DNA of 64,000 nt from Sebastes aleutianus (taxonomy: Eukaryota; Chordata; Actinopteri; Perciformes; Sebastidae). Numbering within the stretch: position 1 is the first letter of the stretch; every line of letters begins with the position of its first letter. Where the stretch lies: the NCBI GenBank assembly GCA_916700875.1, contig CAKAKS010000066.1, positions 32,218,490-32,282,489 on the forward strand, read 5' to 3'. The notes beneath the pieces are model-generated. The model was not told the DNA's origin and did no database searches. It was given only the letters and a program-made list of their open reading frames with translations. Below, in pieces: positions 23,501-34,452 of the stretch. Position numbers and translations under genes: made by a program.

Positions 23501-26500
23501 ACACTAACTATACATTTATATTCATGTAAACCATCCCAGAAGTGTGGATACATACCATGAAGACATTATACATGTAATAATTATAGCGTGACCTTGAATG
23601 TAATTTGCATCCTGATCTTTTATATTAGTATTCATGGAGGGTAATGAAATGTGTCTCTAATGGCCCGTGCTTGTCTACCACAACACTATAGTCTAACAAG
23701 CCTCAGCCCACACACACACACCGCCGCCCACCACACATCAACATTAACAGGCCTTCAGAAGTGGAGGGCATTGTTATAGGGGGGGTTATAGCCTCTGAGG
23801 ATGCTGCTTATAGTAATAGAGCTGTCGTTCCTCTAATGCCCCGGCTCTCCACGACGACCCGGTAACTAACAGATATTAAGGCCGATATTTTCAAGAGGTG
23901 GCTTATATAACCACGGTGTTAAACCATTCCAAACTGAAGTGCGTCTACTCTGCACCCCACTTTTAATTTAAGATCAAGAGCACTTTTCAAAGGCTCGTCC
24001 TTGTGCGGTGAAGTATTGATCATACGGAGCGTCACTCTAACTAGCATTAATATACAGAGTTCACTCACAGACCAAATAGCTGCATTTCCTCTCACACACA
24101 CATGAGATTAGCTGTCTTTGAAGTGAGGCCCCCACCCGCATGTAATTAATACCGGTGGCTCAGAGGTAGCTAATGAAAGGAAATGTGCACTCATCTGGCT
24201 ATGAATTAAAAACTAGACCCTGGAGCCACCCAGGAGACTCCACATCTTTGAATAAAGAGATTGATTTGCGTGCTAGCACACCGAGCCGCCACTGTTTGGG
24301 GGTTAGACGGGGTTTGTGACTTTAATTGCTGTATTATTTCTTCATTTATTTCCACCTCCTTGTGCCCCCCCACCTCCTCAGCCAATCAGCTCGCGAAACC
24401 AAGGCGGCGTCCCACGTGCTGCAGACGGTCTGGAGTTATAAGGAGCTGAGGAACGCTTTGACCAAGGACGGCTGGAACAAAAGCCACTTCCAGGTACGGA
24501 GCTGTGACTAATGCCTACCATAAACTAGGAGGCTTTGAAAAAACTTTAAAAAAACTAAAGTCTGACAACCTCTTACATCTAAAGACAATGTCTCTAAAGT
24601 CACAAAGTTTTTAGTCACAGACTATAAGATTTCGCAAAGACTGGGGATCTTGCACAAGCCCACAGGAAGAGCGCCGGTCATTGATGCCAATTTTCGTAGT
24701 GGCCAAACGGTGGTACTACAACTTCTGTGTCCGTCACGTGATGCCATTGGGCCCCAAAAGACTTTTTCCCACAGACTTACATTGGGAAAGAGTCGTCTGT
24801 AACACAGCAGATCATTTTTTTTTTTGGTAAATCAACTTCCCAGTATGAACACTTGAATAGCCCTCAATTAAATAATTAGGTCTTAAAAGTTGTAAAATGC
24901 ACTAATAGCCAAATCCAGAGTTATTACCTTCCTTCGTTCATGTGAATGAGACCCGTGACCGAGCCACGTGACCGAGCGGACGCTACTGCGCCTGCTCTAT
25001 GGGCCCAATGGATGCGGAAGATCGCTGAAAGATCTGTGTACTTTTCCACTCGGAAGTCGAGCCATTTTGGCATCACGCGCCACTGAGCAACTTTCATATG
25101 AACAAACGGTGCCCCGCCTCCAACACTGTATCCAGTTCTCTTAATACATCCATGATCTTGCAGGGTCACTATTTACAAGACTACAACTAGATTCCTTTTG
25201 AGATGATGTCACATCCTGCTCCTGGTGGAATTTCAAAGGCACCCACTGTCCCGAATGGGGCTACTTGCAAGCTAATGTTAGCTACTGGAATGTTTGCTAT
25301 TAACTTGTGGTTAGCTAGCTAGCTATAGCATATAGCATACTCACCGCTCTATCGTGGTACAAATGGGAGGACATGTCAAAGAGGCACTCTTGGTAACTCC
25401 ACAACTCCACCAGTTTCTCCATGTTTACTTTGTACCCTGTTTGCTGCTTCCTGTTTGGTGCTGGTAGGAGCTCTCCTATTGGTTGTTGACAATGTGCGCG
25501 TCGTTGAGTTTACAATAACATCAAACACATTTGATTTTATCGGAACGTCAAGACGAGAAAATCTAAAACGATGAAGATGACAGGAGCGCGCCGCAACTCT
25601 AGCAAAACTCTTGTGATTTTATTCTGAAAATATGTCTGCGACAGTGAAATTGCTTGAAAAGTCGTTTGGTATATGGCTGGCATTAAATGTTTAAATACAG
25701 CATATGTATGAACCAAGGTATTAAAGATATATTATGCGTAAACCTGCCTTCTTCGTCTTCTCTCAGCCCACAGCTACAGCCACCCCGAAAGCAACCAAGA
25801 ATGGCAAGCCAGGCTACGACGACACCACCCTACCCCTGATGGAGAAGAACCAAGGTCAGTTACAGTGTGTGTGTGTGTGTTTGTGATTGTTGCTGTTTTC
25901 ACCTGTTTAGAGGACCAAGTGGGTGGGATGAGGCAGAGAAGATCTCAGGGTTCTTCAGCAAAATTACAATTACATGTCACTAAATCCTAAGAAAAGGCCA
26001 AAACCAAAACTGGTTTTGTCCGTCTATCAATACTTTGCGACTTCCCTTTCCCGAGCCCATCGGTTCCTATGGCTGTCAATCGATTCAAATGTTTAATCGC
26101 GATTAATCGCATGACTGTCCATAGTTACGCGTGATTAATTGTATGCAATTCACGCTGAGCGGTGGAGAAATAAAAAAAGATAACTGAGGGAGATCGCTGG
26201 GCAGCACTTGCAATGCAAAGTGAGAAGAGAGCAAATTAAACTCACGATTGTCCGTAGTTAATCGCGATTAATCGTAAATTAAAGACACATTTTTCCTGTT
26301 CAAAATGTACCTTAAAGAGAGATTTGTTAAGTATTTAATCCTCTTATCAACATGAAAGTGGGCAAATATGCTTGCTTTATACAAATGTATGTATATATTT
26401 TAGGGCTGTCAAAGATAACGCGATAACGCAAATTTGTTTTAACGGCACTAATTTCTTTAACGCATTAAGCAATCAAGCTCCTGGAGGTTGTACCGGGCTT

Positions 26501-29500
26501 TAGAGCTAGAGTGAAGATACGGATATCTTATGAAACTAGAAAATTTAAGGAATCCGTTGGTACCAACCATGTCATACTAGCTCATTGGGACATTGGGTAG
26601 GAGGCTAAATAACGCTCCAAACTTGTGCTAATTTGGGCGAGGAAAAACAAGGAAAAACTGGCATGACCCTTAACCTCTGACCTCAAGATATTTAACTTTA
26701 AGAAATACAACTTTATTTAGCCTCCTTCACGACATGCAAGTATGACATGTTTGGTACCAATGAATACTTTAGGTTTTTTCTAGTTTCTACTGATGCCAGT
26801 AGCCTCTAGCGAAAACTGAGCCCGCTACAACCTCCGAAAGACAGAATAGCGGCCGGGTCCGCTGGCAGGCCGTCGATTTTAAAGAGATTAATAAAAAAAT
26901 CAATACAGTGTTTTGGAGAATCGATAAAGTATCGTAAAACATAATATTGCAATACTCATGTGTTTCAATATTTTCTTACATCCCTAGTCCTGACATGGAG
27001 TATCCCACCCGTATAGTTCTCAAAGCAGGTTTAAACAAAATACTAACAGTAACTTGACAACAGTGTGACTGTGTGTGTCCACTTTGCTGAGGACATGTCT
27101 CTTTTTTTTCCTCATGGCTATATTGAAGCGCTGTGCTTGCCACATTACTACTCTCATCCTCTGCGTGGTGAAGCCGTGGTGTGTTGCAGTGATCCCATTC
27201 ACAGGGGTCAAAGATAAAGCACATGAGATGTGAGCTGGAGCTTTGAGCAGCTAACTGCTGCTGTTGAACCAAAACCCTTCAACCCTCAAAAAGTTAGTTC
27301 CGTGTGGCTGGTTAGCTCAGTCGGTAGAGCGAGCGCACATGTATGGCCAAGGCGTTGTCCTAGCAGCGGTGGACCCGGGTTCGAATCCGGCCTGTGGTCC
27401 TTTCCGCATGTCAATTCTCTCTCTCCCCCTTTCAACACTCTATCCACTGTCCTATCAATAAAAATGCTTAAAAATGCCCCCAAAAAATAACTTTAAAAAA
27501 AAGAAAAAAAAAAAAGTTAGTTCCAAACGGAGTATAAAAAACTGTGCTTGTTTTAGAAGCTCAACTCTTTTTGTATTTTTGTCGTGGGTTTTAAATTGAC
27601 GTAATAGGGTCGGAAGATAATGGAAATATCCTCCCCCTTATGTAAGTGTGAATAGCTGTATCCACAATCAGCAAACTGGGTTAGAGGTTTTCTATAACAG
27701 CAGCAGTATATGTGGGGGAGGGTGGGGGACTTGTGCAGAACATTGGCCCAACAACAAACATCTCTTTGACAGAGGAGTCAATAGCGTCGCAGCAGTTTAA
27801 TGTCCGGATTTTTGGCCTTGTGCCCCCCCCCTCTCTTTTTTTTCCTTTGCATCCATACATGCACATGAAACGCGCCCACTCTCAGTTTGCATTATTCAAT
27901 CACTGGCCGAGAATCATTACCCTGAAAAGCAGCAGCGTTTTGGCTCAATGACTCAGTTTGTGTGTACAAATGGCATATGAATGCTTTTCAGGCACCAGGA
28001 AATGTGGCAGTGGTGATATGATACCTATGGACGAGCTGGGTCCAGGTAAGAGCCAGACTGCATGATCGTCCTCAGCCAAAGGAGAGCTAGCTGTCCTCTA
28101 ATCCTCCTCCAGTGTCCAACAGTGTGCTCCATTCGACAGCTCTTCCACTAGTTCTTTAACCGTTGCCAAGATGATATTTTTAATCTGAAAATTGAAACCA
28201 CTGAAACGCTCTGATCTCGCTGTGACAACTTCAGACGTGACACTCTTTGATGCTGTGTGCAAGGACCCCTCTCTTGATAAGATGTTTGTACAAAGCTGGG
28301 CCTTCATTAGACACTCAACCCCGAAAGATGTGGGTGGTTCTCCCACTTCAATAAAAACACTCTTAATATCTCGTAGGGCAGAGCTGCAACTCTGATCAAC
28401 TTTGTCTTTCTTTTCTCGCCTCTCAAGAATTGTGTGACTCTTGGAGGTTGATTGATAGATAGAATAAGAGTTTTTGCCGTGAAGAAGTCACTTTTTAGAG
28501 GTACTTGGTTGTTTTTTTCCACCCTCTCAACCAAAGACACCCTCTCAGGGTACATCATGTTGGTTTTCCTACAAGCCTCTGGGACCATATTTATCAAGCC
28601 TCTAAGAATCCCCCCTGGGAATTGTGCTGAAATTTTATGTAGGATTAAAAATACTCCTACTACAAAATCGGACTTGTATGTGGAAAAAAATACTTCATAA
28701 TCTGAATTTAAATTAGATTATTATACCACCGCGACAACGTAGTCGGGGGTATTATATAGCGCTCCGTGTGTCTGTCCTTCCATCCATCCGTTCACATGTC
28801 ACACTTTCGTTTCCGGAGCAGAACTCGGAAACTATTTAACTTAGGAACTTCATATTTGGTATGATGGTTGGCCTAGTTGTGCCTTTTGGGGGTTACAACA
28901 TGGGAGTTTTTAACATTTTGGCCAAAAACTAATTTTTTTCGATGTCAATTTCGTTTCCGGAGTAGAACTCGTTCCATTAGTTCCAAAAGGGCGAAACCTT
29001 TGGCCCTACTTTAACAGGGGTCAAGCAGTGAGTGTGGGTATGTGAGCCAAGCTCACTTTTGCCTTGTTATTACCTTGTTAGACAAAACGGATGTGAACAG
29101 AACGCACCCATCCTTTGTATAACCTCCCCTTCTCTAGACTCCTGTCACCCCTGTGCAGTAACAGGTGAATCTGCTCCCACTACTACCTGGTTCCTCTCAG
29201 AATTGACGGGCTTGAAATTTTGAACAGTATGAAACTTTGAACAAGGAGAAGGACTCCCTGGAGAGAATGTGATGTAGCTCTTTTACAACATTCAGAGCTG
29301 TTCAGTAGAATTTATGATGACGTGTCGTAGTTTTCTGATAGTTGTGGATGAAATATTAAACGGGGGTAAAATTGGAAATGCAGAAAATAGCTACATGTTT
29401 ATGTGTATGGTAGGTGAGTTAATAAGTAAGTTATCTGTGTAAAAATGTGAATGAATTAATGAATCAATAACCCCATGATCTGAATGTATGCATGTCACGC

Positions 29501-32500
29501 TGAGCGGTGTCAGCACACTGACACACTGACAGCTGTTGTTGCCTGTTGGGTTGCAGTTTACCATGTCATGATTTGAGCATATTTTTTATGCTAAATGCAG
29601 TACCTGTGAGGGTTTCTGGACAATATTTGTCATTGTTTTGTGTTGTTAATTGATTTCCAATAATAAATATATACATATATTTGCATAATAAGCATATTTG
29701 CGCCCTCCCATGTTGATACGAGTATTAAATACTTGACAAATCTCCCTTTAAGGTACATTTTGAACAGATAAAGTGTGTGATTAATCGATTGACAGTTCTA
29801 TTTGAAACACTTGTGTTGTGGTAAATAACACTAGTGCCAGAAAGTTTGGACAAGCACAAGCTAATAATGTGCTGTCTAGTCTACTTGTCTGTGTCCAACA
29901 ACTTTCAGGCACTCTCGTAAGTGTTCCGGTGCTGAGAAAAGCTCTCAGTCCGTCACCCCGCACAGGTTACACCAACACTATAAATGATCTGTCAGCGAGG
30001 ACGGAGAGGAATTAACTGACCCGTTGTTCTCTGACCTCATTAGATGGCTACTCCACCATTGACCAGAGGGACAAAGACTGCAAATACAAGACAGTGGACG
30101 GCTCAGTGGACCAGACAGAACGGGAGCCGTTAAAGGTACAGACAGAGCTCTTCTACTCCCGGGGCAGGGGGGGGGACAGAGGATGAAATAATGATGTCTC
30201 ATTGAAATGTCCTCTCCCTCTGTGTCCCTTTCTTTCCCTCTCTCCTCATATTTTCTGTGGTGGTCCTCATTAAAGGCTCTTAATCCTATCGATTCTTTAA
30301 AGAGGCTGGAAGTTGTCGCTCTCTGTTGATGTCGCCCGACACAGCTCAGCGCCGCGGACAGCCTCAGATCTGAGAGCCGCCAGTTAATTGAGTGTAAGCT
30401 TTTGGCGTCTGCAAAGTAATTAATCTGAGACTGATTAAAAGAACCGCCAACAAGCGCTCCTCGCGGGGACGACCCCTTGCTTCGGCAATGAACAGACGGC
30501 CGCATTATCAAGTGGTCGTCTGCTGATTATACAGCCGCATCACACTGCAGCCAAAGTTTGTTTCTTGTCGAGCTGATTGGCCGTCCGGCCTCAAAGAGGA
30601 GTCACAGGATAATGGCCTCAGAGGATGTCTGACATGTGGCGGACGACTCTCAAGTACTTTTTGTAGTTTATTTTTGATCTACTTTAGTGCTAGATGAAAA
30701 GGATTTTCCCTGTGGGATCGTAAAATGGATGCAATAAAGAGTCCATTAAAGCCAGTTTAACTGTAAGTCTCTGTAGGTGTTTGATCATATATCTGATCCT
30801 CCACGCAGGTTAAAACTAACTCTTAAAAAGCTTTCTGAGGCATTGTCTGAGTGGAAATTATGTCTGAAGCAGAGTTAATAGTCCAGTAAATAATCTGTGG
30901 GGTTTGGCTTTTTATCTGGTAGTTATTCACGCTTTATTAGAAATCGGGTATAGTTTATGATATTAAAATAGGAGTGTAACAACTTTGATTTAAACTCATA
31001 TACAGAAAATTCGAGACTAGTCTGATTGAAGCCGTGCCACGGGTACTTCGCAAAAAGTCAAGGCCACAAAACAAACCGAAGATCCCATAGACTTCAATAC
31101 AATTTGACGTATGTTTGGATTGTAATTCTGATAAGTTTGTATGCATTCATCTCTTGTTATACAAATATGTGTTTTTTAAACATGTCTAATAATTATTATA
31201 ACCTGAGCATTCGTGATACCTTAATAAATGAAGGTTGATCGCCGTCATGTCCCTTCAGTCTTCCCCCGTCTAACACAGTGGCCGGATATTGTTTATCCAG
31301 ACATCTCTACATATCTGATTGAATCACGTTAGGCTAAGCCACGTTAGGCTGCTAATAGCCAACTGTTTGATCTATAGGCTGAGATTTAGTTGGAGACGAC
31401 AGTCTGATGCTGCTATAACGTTAATGTATGACTGTATTACTGCAGCAGCCTCCCACTCAACCTAACGTTAGCTAGCCATGCTAGTCACTGTCACCAGCAT
31501 CATTTAGCCATTTACCACACTGACGGTGAATATTAACGTATCGTATGAGCCTCAGATCTCAGTGTGAAAGCCTCGATTAACCCGCCACACAACAGCTTTT
31601 CATCATTTTCTCTCCTGTGATGGCGAGTTTCCTCGGAAATGACGCCATGTTGGTCTGTCAATAGCTTGTAGCCATAAAGTCCCTCTATTAGATCGTTTTT
31701 TAGGACATGGCAGGGCAACAAAACAGAGATCTGCGTTTTTGGATTTATTGTTAGATTTATTTAGCAACTCTTCAGCATAGCGTTTTTACTATTACCTATT
31801 TAAAGTGGAAGTTTGGAGACATGTTTCAACTTCTTCTCTTTACGCTGTTAACCGTCTATGAGTTTTCCCCCCAAAAGGGGGCTTGGTCACGCAAGCCTAC
31901 TCTGGATGGCGTATTGCCGGTCTAATGTATGACAAGAACATTCCACAGATTTTTTTCAGTGTTGTGTTGATGTTTTACTTTAACTGATTTTTCTGCATTG
32001 ACATCATGTCAGTGGAGCTGCTAATGCTGAGTAAAAAATTCAAATGGAGTCAAAACAAGTGCAGATTTGAAGCACAAAAATAGCAGTTATTGGCAGCTTT
32101 AGTACTCAACACTGTCCTCAGGCTTCAACAATTCACTTTGGTTGACAGTGGACACCTACTTTACATCATATTTAGGTTAACTACTAAACCAGTTAGAGCT
32201 GAAGTTCTACTGCTGGAAACTTTAACCATGCTGCGAAGCCACAGACAGGAGTAATCCCAGCAAACAGTGGTGTTTGTCTCGGTGTACAGGCCTTCTAGCG
32301 GTACTGAAAAGCTGTCTTTTTAAGTCTTGCCGTCTGTACTGTACTTCCCGGAGGTGTTCCGCCCGCTTTGAATGCAACTTGGCTGTTGAAACTGCTCTCT
32401 CCCCCTCTTTCATTTGCATGTTTTGGTTCGCTGTTTTGAAATCACTCTGACTTCTTTCCAAGCTATCCTGAAGGCAGGGGACTAACACTGGCTTCTCTGA

Positions 32501-32509
32501 TCCTGAGTG

Positions 32510-32544
<35 letters not shown>

Positions 32545-32722
32545 TTGTGAAATGTATTGACCTCTTTTTGTTTTGCTGTGTTTTTCTTGTTTTTGTAACC
32601 CCGTCCTCCTGTGGCCACAGAATGACACAAATAGGAAACACTATATCAGGAGTAACAGGCCTGCGGTCAGTCTGGTGGACGCTTGTGATGTTAAGCCCCA
32701 GCCTGTTGACTCCTGGGTCTAA
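17187..32722 (+). CDS. arvcf: arvcf, 3' portion (8 coding exons): delta-catenin-family armadillo protein
   Basis: Exons are 17187-17314, 19829-19979, 21270-21462, 24382-24493, 25767-25854, 27992-28045, 30044-30135 and 32621-32722. Joined, they give one open frame of about 306 residues ending in a TAA. ARVCF is a p120/delta-catenin relative that binds the juxtamembrane region of classical cadherins at adherens junctions. Here residues 1 to about 190 (counted from the first visible residue) are the C-terminal ARM repeats. The rest is the tail, with IPMDELGPDGYST and the final DSWV, a class of PDZ ligand shared with CTNND2 and PKP4. The tail motif around IPMDELGPDGYST and the PAVSLVDA...KPQPVDSWV ending match ARVCF as I know it, and the neighbour txnrd2 supports this. 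Human ARVCF is about 960 residues, so roughly two thirds of the protein lies upstream of this window. Confidence 0.95.
17315..19828 (+). other. arvcf: arvcf intron a-b
   Basis: It contains the TTAA-flanked MITE at 17483-18475. The region 18480-19800 is apparently unique. It includes a 171-codon open stretch (18800-19315) with no recognisable domain and a run of 14 C just before the acceptor. Confidence 0.75.
17483..18475. mobile_element. TTAA-flanked MITE (piggyBac-like) with nested repeat
   Basis: TTAA borders both ends (17483-17486 and 18472-18475). The adjoining termini are aggggaactacacc and, inverted, aggggaacacc. TTAA duplication is the piggyBac signature, but no transposase is present. 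A (TA)n tract lies at 17546-17579. A second repeat beginning catagactgtatataagaag appears inserted at about 17737-18165. Confidence 0.6.
19829..19979 (+). CDS. arvcf: arvcf exon b (ARM repeat)
   Basis: The exon is 151 bp and starts in phase 0 with WSNYIRATVRKEKGLP, followed by an ARM-type helix ending LRNLSIDRRNKDLIG. The acceptor tract is almost purely cytosine (14 C, 19813-19826). The donor is atcg/gtacga. It ends with one base of a Gly codon, completed by the next exon. Confidence 0.96.
19980..21269 (+). other. arvcf: arvcf intron b-c
   Basis: It contains family A copy 3 at 20234-20911. The rest is AT-rich and featureless. Confidence 0.7.
20234..20911 (+). mobile_element. hAT-like family A copy 3
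   Basis: It starts tagggctgtcaaagttaacg and follows the full family order. The right end fades after gcgattaatcgcaattaaaa, without the terminal gacagcccta. Confidence 0.7.
21270..21462 (+). CDS. arvcf: arvcf exon c (ARM repeat)
   Basis: The exon is 193 bp. The acceptor is ttacag/gaagtt and the donor is ccag/gtgaga. It encodes GSYAMRDLVSNLPSGQQ, then LEEDTVVAILNTIHEIV, ending near AIEKLVAINRT. The pattern matches the penultimate ARM repeats of ARVCF. It ends with two bases (AG) of a Ser codon. Confidence 0.96.
21463..24381 (+). other. arvcf: arvcf intron c-d
   Basis: It holds an hAT-like end at about 21492, family A copy 4 (22611-23284), and an approximately 90-bp direct duplication flanking that copy (about 22515-22604 and 23340-23432). 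Nothing recognisable was seen in about 21600-22500 or 23440-24380. Confidence 0.65.
22611..23284 (-). mobile_element. hAT-like family A copy 4
   Basis: It runs from tagagctgtcaatc to tttgacagcccta, with both ends present. Immediate 8-bp flanks (attgtaac and gtttatta) do not match, so the target duplication has decayed or was rearranged. Confidence 0.7.
24382..24493 (+). CDS. arvcf: arvcf exon d (end of ARM domain)
   Basis: The exon is 112 bp and encodes SQSARETKAASHVLQTVW then SYKELRNALTKDGWNKSHFQ. Two acceptors are possible. The ctcag at 24377-24381 is chosen because it keeps frame with the AG left by exon c and restores the SQSxRE motif; the cag seven bases downstream breaks the frame. The donor is ccag/gtacgg, phase 0. 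Confidence 0.94.
24494..25766 (+). other. arvcf: arvcf intron d-e
   Basis: Most of 24640-25190 resembles a dispersed fish repeat (segments such as cacgtgaccgagcgg and ccatgatcttgcaggg). The family is not named here. The rest has no identifiable feature. Confidence 0.5.
25767..25854 (+). CDS. arvcf: arvcf exon e (tail)
   Basis: The exon is 88 bp, with acceptor tctcag/cccaca and donor caag/gtcagt. It encodes a basic, Thr/Ala/Lys-rich start followed by GYDDTTLPLMEKNQ. The DDSTLPL-like motif is conserved just after the ARM domain in p120-family proteins. Confidence 0.93.
26068..26850. mobile_element. Mosaic of three family A fragments (-, +, -)
   Basis: 26068-26400 reads in minus orientation and carries an extra block with cacgctgagcggtg. 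At 26401 a fresh plus-oriented terminus (agggctgtcaaagataacg) begins. From about 26701 to 26850 the sequence reverts to minus orientation (tcgtacaac-type end, cccgctacaacctccgaaag). It is probably an insertion of one copy into another, with rearrangement. Confidence 0.55.
27302..27510 (+). mobile_element. tRNA-derived SINE with 14-bp target duplication
   Basis: The head has an A box (tagctcagtcgg) and a B box (ggttcgaatcc). The body ends in an A-rich tail. It is flanked by aaaaagttagttcc at 27288-27301 and 27511-27524, an exact 14-bp duplication. This is the mark of LINE-driven retroposition. It lies in sense orientation in an arvcf intron. It is not a functional tRNA gene because the acceptor-stem half downstream of the B box does not pair. 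Confidence 0.85.
27992..28045 (+). CDS. arvcf: arvcf exon f (tail)
   Basis: A small 54-bp exon encoding GTRKCGSGDMIPMDELGP. The acceptor is tttcag/gcacc and the donor is ccag/gtaaga. It ends with one base of an Asp codon. The IPMDxLGPDGYST motif that continues into the next exon is the clearest ARVCF-specific signature here. Confidence 0.94.
28046..30043 (+). other. arvcf: arvcf intron f-g
   Basis: The stretch at about 28720-29010 looks like a dispersed repeat (ccaccgcgacaacgtagtcg, with tcgtttccggag occurring twice). A family A fragment is at 29508-29800. The rest has no identifiable feature. Confidence 0.55.
29508..29800 (+). mobile_element. hAT-like family A fragment
   Basis: It covers only the 3' half of the family, from gtcagcacactgacacactg to cgattgacagttcta. 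It is preceded by cacgctgagcggtg, the same extra block seen inside the 26068 copy, which suggests a shared subfamily. Confidence 0.6.
30044..30135 (+). CDS. arvcf: arvcf exon g (tail)
   Basis: The exon is 92 bp, with acceptor cattag/atggc and donor aaag/gtacag. It encodes DGYSTIDQRDKDCKYK and then TVDGSVDQTEREPLK. It is charged and probably unstructured. It ends at a codon boundary. Confidence 0.94.
30136..32620 (+). other. arvcf: arvcf intron g-h
   Basis: No transposon family was recognised with confidence. A (TG)n tract occurs at about 32513-32541. No other exon is required by reading phase. Confidence 0.6.
32621..32722 (+). CDS. arvcf: arvcf last coding exon with DSWV stop
   Basis: The acceptor is gccacag/aatgac, phase 0. 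It encodes 33 residues ending PAVSLVDACDVKPQPVDSWV, then TAA. DSWV at the extreme C-terminus is the PDZ ligand known from ARVCF, CTNND2 and PKP4, which in that family binds junctional PDZ scaffolds. A consensus donor atg/gtaggt lies 11 nt after the stop, so the exon probably ends at 32733 and the UTR continues on another exon. Confidence 0.96.
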   Translation, partial: NDTNRKHYIRSNRPAVSLVDACDVKPQPVDSWV

Positions 32723-33015
32723 ATGCATGCATGGTAGGTCTGACAAAAAATCAAAGCACAACAAAAATAACAACCTTCACCTTTTGGGGTTGGATTGTAG
32801 CATCCTTCTTTCATTCCCTGTTTGTTCACCGTTTCCGCCTGTGTTCCTCTCAACCTCACACTGTATCATGTAGACCTGCTGTCACCCTGCACCCAGAGCA
32901 GTCAGCTGCTGAAGTCACCTTGTTCTCTCCGTGGAAATTTACACGATTCACTTGCAGATCAATTGACAAAAAAACTTAATTAAATAAAAGTAAAACAAAA
33001 ACAGACCAGGCTGGG

Positions 33016-33360
33016 TCACAAACTTTCTCATTTTACAGCTAAACAGTACACTACAAGATGATTCTGAAGACATTTTATGAGAGAAATAGGCATTACAGTA
33101 ACAGAATATTGGTTCATATTTGATCAGCGCTGCCTAGTTTGACCGTTTGATCGGAGTTTGCGAGTGATTGACAGCTGCTCAAAGACTGCCAGGCTCCAGC
33201 TCGGCTCTGATTGGTTGTTTTCCTCCGGTCTGTGAAATCTTGCAGATGCCATTAGGAGCACCGGAGGACACAGAGGAACATTATTTTTGCTTTTATTCAT
33301 GCTCTACTGTCAGGATATAGTGACCGTTTAAAAAAAATAACCTGCCTACTCCAGCTTTAA
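33016..33360 (+). repeat. Dispersed repeat family C, copy 2
   Basis: It aligns with 8109-8484 from tcacaaac to the terminal ccagctttaa. Confidence 0.55.
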
Positions 33361-34116
33361 TGCATCCTATACTGTAGTTATTTTACTACTGGAACATCCA
33401 AATTTTGCCACACAAGGTGATCAACAAGTTATTGTAAAAAAACAACCTGTGTAATACCCGCAGAAAGTAGACAAGGCTTTGGTCTCTGTTTACAATTCAG
33501 CAACACCTCTCTGATTGAAAGCTTCAATCACTGAAATTGGTGGCAAATGATGAAGGAGAATCATTCTTCTGCACTTCAGAAGGATCATCCAGGACTCGGG
33601 GACTCAGTTATCCCTTAATGAACAGCAGTAGGGAGAAAGAAAACACACATACACACACACATACATAATCTCTTCTGGGCTACATTTGATTCGAAGATAA
33701 CTTAAGATAAATAATTCATGTAAGTTGATGATGGAACACATATAATGTGCGCCGCAGACACAGATTCACACATTATAAACTCACACATAATATGTCAAGG
33801 GCAGAGATGTAATGAAGGGTGAGCTCATATCAATTCAGTTTACATGCATTATAAAGTCTGAAGTAGATTTGAATATTTTGTGTTAACATTCACGGTAGAA
33901 ATGATTGAGAAGTGTGTGTCATATGTGACTTAAGGCTGGCCCACACTAAAAGATTTTTCAAAACCACACATAACGCCATGTTTCGTTAAATTTATCAGTT
34001 TTGTTCCTATAATGTGTGGAGAGCAACGATTTGGCCAAAACAGCACACACTAACAGATTCCATTCATGAATAACAAGAGTCCCAACTAAAAAAAATCACT
34101 TAACATCCGAGTTAAC

Positions 34117-34452
34117 ACTTGACTATGATTTGCCCCAAACTGCATGTGATTATCATAAAGTGGGCATGTCTGTAAAGGGGAGACTCGTGGGTACCCAGAG
34201 AACCCATTTTCATTCACATATCTTGAGGTCAGAGGTCAAGCGACCCCTTTGAAAATGGCCATGCCTGTTTGACATGACATGGTTGGTACCAGTGGATTCC
34301 TTCATATGATACTAGTATCTTCACTCTAGCTTTAAGACTGAGCCCGCTACAACCTAAAAATTGCAGGTAATGCATTAATGCGTTAAAGAAATTAGCGGCG
34401 CTAAAACAAATTTGCGTTAACGCGTTATTATCGCGTTAACTTTGACAGCCTT
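34117..34452 (-). mobile_element. hAT-like family A fragment
   Basis: It reads from acttgactatgatttgcccc to ctttgacagcc. The half carrying the other terminus is missing. Confidence 0.6.

Larger units (their letters stand above)
25855..27991 (+). other. arvcf: arvcf intron e-f
   Basis: It holds a mosaic of family A fragments (26068-26850) and an intact SINE (27302-27510). The sequence at 27540-27990 has no identifiable feature. Confidence 0.7.

Noticed and set aside
24389..24390. Alternative acceptor caatcag for arvcf exon d
   Set aside because: It would shift the frame and remove the conserved SQSxRE residues.
24924..25169. 81-codon minus-strand open stretch
   Set aside because: It lies in what appears to be a dispersed repeat; such frames recur with repeats and are not evidence of a gene.
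27302..27380. tRNA gene
   Set aside because: A and B boxes are present, but the sequence continues as a SINE body with an A-rich tail and target duplication, and the acceptor stem does not form.
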